From Candidatus Latescibacterota bacterium (GTDB taxonomy: Bacteria > Latescibacterota > UBA2968 > UBA8231), in assembly GCA_003529325.1 (NCBI GenBank), contig DPVW01000358.1, positions 6,042 to 14,964 of the forward strand: a stretch of 8,923 nt of DNA, written 5' to 3'. The notes under the pieces are model-generated. The model searched no databases and was not told where the DNA came from. It was given only the letters and a program-made list of their open reading frames with translations. How positions within the stretch are numbered: the first letter of the stretch is position 1; every line of letters starts with the position of its first letter. The position numbers and the translations under genes are program-made. Shown one piece after another: positions 1-5,764 of this stretch.

Positions 1-1
1 G

Positions 2-1858
2 CGGGTCGACAAAGGGACAAGCCACTCCGACGGACTCGATGTCGAACGCCGGCGGGGGATTTCGGTGCGCGCCTCATCGCTGTCCTTCGATTGGCGCGAG
101 GTCCACTTCCAACTGATCGACACACCGGGTCACGTCGACTTTTCAGCCGAGGTCGAACGTTCGCTGCGTGTGCTCGACGGTGCGGTACTCGTGATCTCCG
201 CAGTAGACGGCATCCAGACCCAGACGGAAACGATCTGGCGTGCCCTCGAAGCGCGCGGCCTGCCGGTGTGCATCTTCCTCAACAAGACCGACAGCGTTGG
301 CGCCGATGCGGCGGCGGTGGTGGCGCAACTGAAGGCTGAATTTTCGCCGGATCTCGTGTGGCTGAACCGGGCCGTCGGTGAGGGAGACGGAGGCGTTGCC
401 CTTATCGATCTCGATGATGCTGAATGGGCTGAGGTGATCGAGGCTGTCGCTGCCACAGATGAGCCACTGCTGGATCAGTGGCTGGCGCACGATGGTGATC
501 TCGAAGCCGAGCAGTGGCAACCGGTGTTGGCCGATGCAGTTGCCGATCGGCGATTGTTTCCCGTCGTCTGCGGTGCCGCCAAGAGCGGCCTCGGAGTGGA
601 GGCCGTTCTCGATGCGATTGTGCGCTACCTGCCAGACGCGCCCGCCGCGGTCGATGCCCCGTTGTCGGCAGTCGTGTTCCGCTTGGATCACGATGCCAAA
701 CTCGGCCGCGTCGCCGGCGTGCGGCTGTTTGCCGGCAAGATCCGCACCCGCGACCGCCTCGACAATGTTACCGCCGCACGTCAGGAGCAGGTGACACAGA
801 TCAAGCGGATGAGGCTGGGGCGCTACGAGGACAGCCCCGAGTTGGGCGCTGGTGACATCGGCTTTCTGTGTGGCCTGCCGGAGGTGCGCATCGGTGATAT
901 CCTCGGCGATCCGTCGGCCGTGCCGGGCGGGTATACGCTGAGCGCGCCGCTGCTGTCGGTGCAGGTTACACCGGACGATGCCGCCGACTTCGCTCCCCTG
1001 GCGGCAGCTTTGCAGCAGCTGTCGAGCGAGGATCCCCATCTCGACTTTCGCTGGTTCCAGGACGAACGCGAACTGCATGTGCGCATCATGGGTACGGTAC
1101 AGACGGAAATCCTCACCGAGATCCTGCAGACCCGTTTCGGTCTCGGGGCACAGTTCAGCGCGGCGACGGTGATCTACAAGGAGACACCGGCAACCGCCGG
1201 GGAGGGTGCGGAGAGTTACACGATGCCGAAGCCATGCTGGGCGATCGTCCGCTTCGAGCTTGAACCGGCGCCGCGTGGTTCCGGCATCAGCTACCGCTCA
1301 CAGGTCGGCAAGAGCGACATCGACCCCAAATACCAGAACGAGATCGCCAACCGCATTGCACATGCCCTCGAGCAGGGCCCAAAAGGCTGGGAAGTGTCGG
1401 ACCTATCCATCACTCTTGCCGAGGGTTGTCACCATCTGTTGCATAGCCGCCCTGGCGATTTCAAGTTGGCGACGGACATGGCGATCCTGAAAGGGCTGGT
1501 GGCGACGGAGACGAAACTGTTGGAACCGATGCTCGCTTTCCGCATCAGGGCGCCGGAACAGTACATCGGCAAAGTGACGGGAGATGTCGTCGGCATGCGT
1601 GGCAGCTTCGAACCGGCCACCATCGACTCAGGCCAATTCACCTTGACGGGTCGCGTGCCGTTGGCGACGTCCATGGAGTACGCCATCCGCCTGAGTTCTG
1701 TCACCGGAGGGCGCGGTGCGTTGTTTACGAGCTTCGATGGATACCAGGACTGTCTCCCCGAACAGGGCGTGGAGCGTGCCTACAAGGGAATCTCGCCGCT
1801 GGACCGGGCCAAATATATCCTCTGGTGGCGGGGCGCCATCACCGATTCATTTAGGTGA
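2..1858 (+). CDS. Tet(M)/Tet(O)-like translation factor GTPase (5' truncated)
   Basis: This is an EF-G-like ribosome-binding GTPase of the ribosomal protection family, cytosolic. Frame 2 is open from base 2 (RVDKGT), and this aligns with about residue 35 of Tet(M). The true start and the P-loop (G1) therefore lie upstream of the window, and the GTG at 65 is internal. Visible motifs are the G2 region RRRGIS (50-64, Ser where Tet(M) has Thr), G3 DTPGHVDF (119-142), G4 NKTD (281-292) and a G5-like CGAAKSG. Next come a beta-barrel domain II, domain III with TVIYKETP, and an EF-G domain IV-like C-terminus ending in PLDRAKYILWWRGAI. The 618 residues present plus about 34 missing give a family-typical length. 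The domain IV loop tip that displaces tetracycline in Tet(M) (Ser-Pro-Val) reads Leu-Leu-His here (1436-1444), so a resistance role is doubtful. It may be a housekeeping or stress ribosome factor. Family assignment is firm; function is not. Confidence 0.88.
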   Translation, partial: RVDKGTSHSDGLDVERRRGISVRASSLSFDWREVHFQLIDTPGHVDFSAEVERSLRVLDGAVLVISAVDGIQTQTETIWRALEARGLPVCIFLNKTDSVGADAAAVVAQLKAEFSPDLVWLNRAVGEGDGGVALIDLDDAEWAEVIEAVAATDEPLLDQWLAHDGDLEAEQWQPVLADAVADRRLFPVVCGAAKSGLGVEAVLDAIVRYLPDAPAAVDAPLSAVVFRLDHDAKLGRVAGVRLFAGKIRTRDRLDNVTAARQEQVTQIKRMRLGRYEDSPELGAGDIGFLCGLPEVRIGDILGDPSAVPGGYTLSAPLLSVQVTPDDAADFAPLAAALQQLSSEDPHLDFRWFQDERELHVRIMGTVQTEILTEILQTRFGLGAQFSAATVIYKETPATAGEGAESYTMPKPCWAIVRFELEPAPRGSGISYRSQVGKSDIDPKYQNEIANRIAHALEQGPKGWEVSDLSITLAEGCHHLLHSRPGDFKLATDMAILKGLVATETKLLEPMLAFRIRAPEQYIGKVTGDVVGMRGSFEPATIDSGQFTLTGRVPLATSMEYAIRLSSVTGGRGALFTSFDGYQDCLPEQGVERAYKGISPLDRAKYILWWRGAITDSFR

Positions 1859-1898
1859 TCATGAGCGCAGGGATATCAGCCACCACCGAGTCCCAATT

Positions 1899-2783
1899 TC
1901 ATAACACGGCGTAGACCCCGGCGAGACAGCACGCGGCGCCGGCGAGTGCTCGTGGGCCGACTTTTTCATGTAGAAACAGTACTGCCAGCACGACTCCGAA
2001 CACGGGGGAGACGCTGGTGAGGGTGACGGCTTTGGCGGGGCCGATCTGCGACAGGGCAGTGAGGAACATGAAGGCGCCCAGGCCCATACCTGACACACCA
2101 GAGCCGATGAGTAAGATCCAGGCGCGTCGGGACAACTGCCTGACCGATTGACCAGTTGGCCGCATGACGAACAGATAGAGCAACACGGCGACCATGGGCA
2201 TTCGGGCCGCGTTGGCCTGCACCATCGTCAAGTGTGTCAGCGCCGGCTTCAGCAGGGTCACGGCGAGGCCCCAAAGCAACGATGCCGCCAGCGCACAGAG
2301 AACGCCACGCAGCAATCGAGTCGGGGCTGCACTGGGCGTCGTTGTCGGGGTCCGGTCCAGGGCGAGCAGAACCACACCGAGGCCGACGAGCAGACAACCC
2401 AGTAGCAGGCTTGGCTGCAGGGGTGTTCCGAGCAGGAGACGCTCGAACAGCAATGTCGACAGGGGAAATGTACCCGACAGGGGCATGGCACGTGATACAC
2501 CGATCTCGCGCAGGGACACGAGATACAGCGTGTCACCGATGACGAGACCCGCAGTCAATGAGAGCAACAACAGACCCCACTCCGTCCAGGGAACCAAGAC
2601 CAGGCTGGACAACGAATCGGTGAGGGGTAAGCAGAGCAGAAAAATGACCCCAGCAGCGCCACAACGAACCGCGTTGATCGTTGCCGGTGGGATCTGATGA
2701 GCCAGGTTGCGCAGCACCAGAGCGTTGACTGCCCAGATGGCGGCGCAGCCGAGGGCGAAGAATTCCGCCGTCGACAATGTCAC
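1899..2783 (-). CDS. DMT superfamily (EamA-type) transporter
   Basis: This is a 294-residue inner-membrane protein with about ten hydrophobic helices arranged as two EamA repeats, roughly residues 8-141 and 159-294. They are joined by a polar Thr/Pro/Arg linker (143-158). The repeats end in the usual way, with ERLLLGTPLQPSLLLGCLL in the first and HEKVGPRALAGAACCLAGVY in the second. Members of this superfamily export amino acids, nucleotide-sugar-related compounds or other metabolites, and the substrate cannot be read from the sequence. The start is a GTG at 2783-2781 with no clear Shine-Dalgarno sequence. An in-frame stop lies eight codons upstream (2807-2805), so the start cannot move far. 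It converges on the GTPase gene with a 40-bp gap and is divergent from the glutaredoxin gene, sharing only about 23 bp with it. It shows no evident functional link to either neighbour. Confidence 0.9.
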   Translation of the reverse strand: MTLSTAEFFALGCAAIWAVNALVLRNLAHQIPPATINAVRCGAAGVIFLLCLPLTDSLSSLVLVPWTEWGLLLLSLTAGLVIGDTLYLVSLREIGVSRAMPLSGTFPLSTLLFERLLLGTPLQPSLLLGCLLVGLGVVLLALDRTPTTTPSAAPTRLLRGVLCALAASLLWGLAVTLLKPALTHLTMVQANAARMPMVAVLLYLFVMRPTGQSVRQLSRRAWILLIGSGVSGMGLGAFMFLTALSQIGPAKAVTLTSVSPVFGVVLAVLFLHEKVGPRALAGAACCLAGVYAVL

Positions 2784-2806
2784 GGCGAATGACGAACTTC
2801 GAGATC

Positions 2807-3058
2807 ATGACGACACCAAAGATCATCGCCTATCTCAGCCCCATGTGTCCATGGACGCGCGGGGTCGTGCAGTTTCTGCAATCGAACAGATTTGAGTTCG
2901 AGTATCGCGATGTGATCTGTGACCCGGACGCCTACCGCGAGATGGTCAACAAGAGTGGCCAGTACTCCTCCCCGTGCGTTGAGATTGATGGCCACATGCT
3001 GGCCGATGTCGGTGGCGATGAAGTCGAGGTCTGGATGCGACAGAAGGGCCACATATAG
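2807..3058 (+). CDS. Glutaredoxin-like protein with CPWT active site
   Basis: This is an 83-residue thioredoxin-fold protein of glutaredoxin size. The beta-alpha start KIIAYLSPMCPWT places the active-site Cys at residue 14 in a C-P-W-T motif, so the second Cys of dithiol glutaredoxins is replaced by Thr. The cis-proline loop is SSPCVEIDG (Pro56), followed by the glutathione-binding-type segment DVGGDEVE. Its likely role is monothiol, glutathione-linked redox chemistry in the cytosol; the partner is unknown. It is not of the CGFS iron-sulfur type. I chose ATG 2807 because the fold begins immediately after it, GAG at 2801-2803 is a weak ribosome site, and it avoids overlap with the divergent transporter gene. 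In-frame ATGs at 2777 and 2789 would add ten or six residues, and the first would overlap the transporter start by 7 bp. It ends 3 bp from the convergent gene. Confidence 0.82.
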   Translation: MTTPKIIAYLSPMCPWTRGVVQFLQSNRFEFEYRDVICDPDAYREMVNKSGQYSSPCVEIDGHMLADVGGDEVEVWMRQKGHI

Positions 3059-3061
3059 GAG

Positions 3062-4429
3062 CTAGCGCCGGCCGTGGTGGGACTCCTTCGGGCCACGGTA
3101 GGAGACGTTGAGGTGTGGTGTCTTCAGCTTCTTGTGGCCGCCATGTTTTGAGCGCAGGCAACTTTCCAGGATGCCATTGACGATCATCGTGCGTTCCGCC
3201 GGGAAGGGGGCGACACCGGTGGTCAGCATCTCGTCAATCTTGGCCACGAGACAGGCCGAATAGGTGACATTTGGTGTCGGTGTCAGAAAGAACTGGCAGG
3301 ACACCGGATTGGCCTGCCCTCGCAACTTGGCGGCAAAGTTGAAATCTGACACGGCGCCGTTGATCATCAGCAGGGTCGCTTTGAGGCCGTCGCGAAATTC
3401 GATGAGATACGCGGCGGGATCTTTCACCAGTTTCATCAACTCCCCTGAACCCAAAAGATCCTGAGTACGGCCGTCTTCGTGGGTCAGTCCCTGAGGCGAG
3501 TCCGAACGAGACAGGGCCGCCTCCAGCAGGCGCTTCGACCAACGACCATCCTCCCCCGCTTTCCAGACCTTTTTCCCTTCGATCAATTGCACCGAAGCGA
3601 CGCCGGTTTCACCCCCACGACGCCGTTCGATCATGCACTGCATCGCTTCCAGCGCATGATAGTCCATCGCATCAGACCCACCGACGCCGATCATCAAGGC
3701 TTCTTCGATGTCGCAGTCATAGGGCAGTTCGAGATCCGGTAGCCGCCAGGTGACGGGCAGTGAGGATCCCGCCAGGATCGGGAAACCGAGGCGATGGCCA
3801 TCAGCGACCATCTGCTGCGCCTTATCGAAACTGTAAGACAGGTGTTTGTCGTTGTAGATCGGCACCGAGCGGCCATCGGCTTCGAAGACTTCGACACATT
3901 CCTTGAACATCTCATAGCGCGGGTACTGGATCTGACCGAGCTCGTTGCTCGGGTAGTCGCCGTGTTCGCCGATGATGAGTACGCCGTCCACCGCCAATTT
4001 GCGACCACCGCAGCGCAACGCTTGTGAGATGCTGGGGTAGACGCCGAAACCAAACTCGCGTCCGCGATCGACGCTTTGGTCACCCTCCGGTGTCTGATCG
4101 ACGTAGAGGGAGACGACCCTCGTGTTCGAGCGGCGCCACTCTCCCTCGTAGGGATATCCCACCAGGAATCGATCGACGAAGTGCTGGGCATGGGACAGAT
4201 ACCGGTACACCGTGGCAATCACGGCGAGGCGCAACGGCGCAGTACCTGCGCCCGTCGTCTGGGCTGCACTGGCTTTGCTGCGGGACGCCGGAGAAGGGGG
4301 ACGCGGCGCCGAGAGACGCCGGGTCCCGGCTTTGGTCCGGGCTCTGGGCGCAGCCTTGGCACTGCGGGAGCGTTTTACCGGGGCGCTGACGGCCCCTTCG
4401 GAAGTGGTCTTTTTTTTCTTTTCAGACAT
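3062..4429 (-). CDS. Uncharacterised Gfo/Idh/MocA-like protein, paralogue A, with basic N-terminal tail
   Basis: This is a 455-residue protein strongly similar along its whole length to the preceding gene in the operon. Residues 1-65 are a Lys/Arg/Ser/Ala-rich low-complexity tail that the paralogue lacks. From LRLAVIATVYRY (residue 67) the order of segments resembles the Rossmann domain of Gfo/Idh/MocA oxidoreductases. A first beta strand and helix are followed by VVSLYVDQ (second strand), then AVDGVLIIGEHG (147-157). Next is NDKHLSYSFDKAQQM (193-207), where the oxidoreductases have their EKP motif and following helix, and then FPILAGSSLPVTW. The glycine-rich dinucleotide motif is not recognisable at ATVYRY. 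I know no characterised member, so no reaction is assigned. It starts with ATG 6 bp after the upstream gene's stop, so the two are cotranscribed. An A8 run lies at codons 5-7. The reading frame is certain; the fold is inference. Confidence 0.82.
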   Translation of the reverse strand: MSEKKKKTTSEGAVSAPVKRSRSAKAAPRARTKAGTRRLSAPRPPSPASRSKASAAQTTGAGTAPLRLAVIATVYRYLSHAQHFVDRFLVGYPYEGEWRRSNTRVVSLYVDQTPEGDQSVDRGREFGFGVYPSISQALRCGGRKLAVDGVLIIGEHGDYPSNELGQIQYPRYEMFKECVEVFEADGRSVPIYNDKHLSYSFDKAQQMVADGHRLGFPILAGSSLPVTWRLPDLELPYDCDIEEALMIGVGGSDAMDYHALEAMQCMIERRRGGETGVASVQLIEGKKVWKAGEDGRWSKRLLEAALSRSDSPQGLTHEDGRTQDLLGSGELMKLVKDPAAYLIEFRDGLKATLLMINGAVSDFNFAAKLRGQANPVSCQFFLTPTPNVTYSACLVAKIDEMLTTGVAPFPAERTMIVNGILESCLRSKHGGHKKLKTPHLNVSYRGPKESHHGRR

Positions 4430-4435
4430 TGTCGT

Positions 4436-5641
4436 TCAGGTCCGCCAGAAAGTGGATTCAGGATTGGGCTGATAGGTGACCTGTGCCAGGTGCGGCGTCT
4501 TGAGTCGTTTGCCATCCTGGTGCAGGCTGTCGACGGCGGCAGCTGTAAGGCCCGTCGTCATCAGGGTACGCTCCACCGGATAGGAAGGTTTTCCGGTGAG
4601 AAACATCTGCTCCACGTTGTTACACTGAGGGCTGAAGAAATTGGCCAGTGTCGAGCGTGCCGGTGGCATGGGCAGATACATCTGGGTCGACAATGGCTTA
4701 TCCTGGCCCTCGATACGGGCGGCGAAATTGAAATCCTGTACCAAACCGCTGAGCAGCAACATCGTTGATTGCAGGCCGTCAGCGTGTTTGTAGACGTAGG
4801 CTACAGGTTTTTCGCACAGCTTCTTCAGCTCATCGATGTTGGGAAAGCTGTTGTTGAAACCGGCTCGGGGTGGGGTGATCGTGTGGCTTCGGCTAAGTGC
4901 TGCCTCGAACAGCTCCCGTGACCAGACGCCCTTGTGGTGAGCCTCCCAGAACTGCTCATCCCGAAAGGCTTCGAGCCAGACGACGCCGTGTTCGCCCCCG
5001 GCGCGCCGTTCGACCATACACTGCAATGTCTCCAGGCCATGAAAATCATAGCTGTCGACGCCACCGTAGCAGACGCAGACCGCTTCCTTCACCTGCGCCC
5101 CGAGGGGCATCTCGATCTGCGGTGTGCGCCAGGTGACGGGCAACGAGGAACCCGCCATGAAAGGGATGCCGAGTTCGACGGACTGGTCGTACATCTGCTG
5201 CGCCCAGTCCCAGTTCCACGACAGGTGTTTGTCGTTGAAGATAGGGGCTACCTTGCCGGTGGTGCGGAACACGGAGACCATCTGCTGGAAGAATTCATAC
5301 CGTGGGTACTGGTGTTGGCCCTTGTCGTTGCGGTGGTATTTGCCATGCTCGCCAACGAGCAGGATGCCATCGACGGCCAGGTCCGAGCCTCCAAGGGTCA
5401 GTGTTTCGGCGATCGTCGGCATCAGCTCCATCTTGGGGAACCGTTCCAGACGATCCGCTGTCAGGTCGCCCTCCGGACGCTGATCGACGTACAGAGAGAC
5501 GACATCCATTTCCGGACGATGATGACGTCCATTCCAACCGTACCCCTCGAGGAAACGGTCGACGATGTGCTGGCCATGGGAGAACTTTCGGTACTCCGTG
5601 ACGACGGCGGCGATCTTCAGTCTTCGCTTCTTCGCACTCAA
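4436..5641 (-). CDS. Uncharacterised Gfo/Idh/MocA-like protein, paralogue B
   Basis: This is the first gene of the two-gene minus-strand operon, 401 residues from a TTG start at 5641-5639. I prefer that start because a strong purine-rich ribosome site (GGGAGAGAGG, 5659-5650) sits 8 nt upstream and because the paralogue's conserved core begins at the same point. The frame stays open to a GTG at 5776, giving 446 residues, but the extra 45 residues look non-coding. Blocks shared with paralogue A include SLYVDQ-PEGD (49-59), LAVDGILLVGEHG (88-100), NDKHLSW (136-142), MAGSSLPVTWR (162-172), QCMVERR-GGE (207-217), EAALSRS (246-252), DFNFAA (303-308) and LKTPHL (380-385). The lysine in NDKHLS occupies the place of the catalytic EKP lysine of Gfo/Idh/MocA enzymes. 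The glycine-rich nucleotide motif is absent at VVTEYRKF. No signal peptide or membrane segment is seen, so it is probably cytosolic. Function is unknown. Confidence 0.82.
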   Translation of the reverse strand: MSAKKRRLKIAAVVTEYRKFSHGQHIVDRFLEGYGWNGRHHRPEMDVVSLYVDQRPEGDLTADRLERFPKMELMPTIAETLTLGGSDLAVDGILLVGEHGKYHRNDKGQHQYPRYEFFQQMVSVFRTTGKVAPIFNDKHLSWNWDWAQQMYDQSVELGIPFMAGSSLPVTWRTPQIEMPLGAQVKEAVCVCYGGVDSYDFHGLETLQCMVERRAGGEHGVVWLEAFRDEQFWEAHHKGVWSRELFEAALSRSHTITPPRAGFNNSFPNIDELKKLCEKPVAYVYKHADGLQSTMLLLSGLVQDFNFAARIEGQDKPLSTQMYLPMPPARSTLANFFSPQCNNVEQMFLTGKPSYPVERTLMTTGLTAAAVDSLHQDGKRLKTPHLAQVTYQPNPESTFWRT

Positions 5642-5649
5642 CGCGTAAA

Positions 5650-5659
5650 CCTCTCTCCC
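5650..5659 (-). promoter_or_regulatory. Ribosome binding site deciding the TTG start of paralogue B
   Basis: The coding strand reads GGGAGAGAGG, and its GAGG end lies 8 nt before the TTG at 5641. This is the best Shine-Dalgarno match I found in the window. It argues against the upstream GTG at 5776 as the translation start. The assignment rests on sequence match and spacing only. Confidence 0.55.
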
Positions 5660-5688
5660 GGTGTCGGACAGGTCCCTGATGGGCGCAC

Positions 5689-5717
5689 AAGATAGATCGG
5701 CTGCGCGCTGGTTTCCA
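5689..5717 (-). promoter_or_regulatory. Candidate sigma-70-like promoter for the paralogue operon
   Basis: On the minus strand, TGGAAA (5717-5712) is followed after exactly 17 nt by TATCTT (5694-5689). Each matches four of six consensus positions of the -35 and -10 elements. The predicted transcription start near 5682 would leave a leader of about 40 nt that includes the ribosome site at 5659-5650. Both boxes are imperfect, and such matches arise by chance, so this is tentative. Confidence 0.3.
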
Positions 5718-5721
5718 GCGC
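5705..5721. promoter_or_regulatory. Perfect 17-bp palindrome in the divergent intergenic region
   Basis: GCGCTGG-TTT-CCAGCGC is an exact inverted repeat with 7-bp arms and a 3-nt centre. It lies in the 123-bp region between the two divergent transcription units and covers the candidate -35 box of the minus-strand operon. Its position suits an operator for a dimeric regulator acting on one or both operons. A small transcript hairpin is the alternative. No regulator gene is visible in the window. Confidence 0.4.
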
Positions 5722-5764
5722 TGTGGCGTTGACGTTGGCTGGTGCGGGCGGGATGTTTGCCGGT

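Noticed and set aside
143..1078. 311-codon minus-strand frame inside the GTPase gene
   Set aside because: It is antisense to well-conserved GTPase motifs, and its product resembles no protein family I know.
1859..1898. Terminator between the convergent GTPase and transporter genes
   Set aside because: No stable stem followed by a T run was seen. The only symmetry is a short TGATCA.
3045..3100. Hairpin at the convergent ends of the glutaredoxin and paralogue A genes
   Set aside because: Short GGCCAC/GTGG pairing is too weak and lacks a T tract on either strand.
3694..4218. Minus-strand frame in the -1 register of paralogue A that a frameshift at the A8 run could reach
   Set aside because: The product is Ser/Arg/Thr-rich with no motifs, and openness is expected from GC bias. 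No evidence of a frameshift product was found.
4934..5695. Long open frame (253 codons) on the plus strand opposite paralogue B
   Set aside because: It mirrors the codons of a clearly conserved gene, gives a low-complexity product without recognisable motifs, and such antisense frames are common in GC-rich DNA.
5729..5757. TTGACG followed 17 nt later by GATGTT as a plus-strand promoter for the secreted-protein gene
   Set aside because: The -35 is good, but the -10 matches only three of six positions and would imply an essentially leaderless transcript. Not strong enough to annotate.
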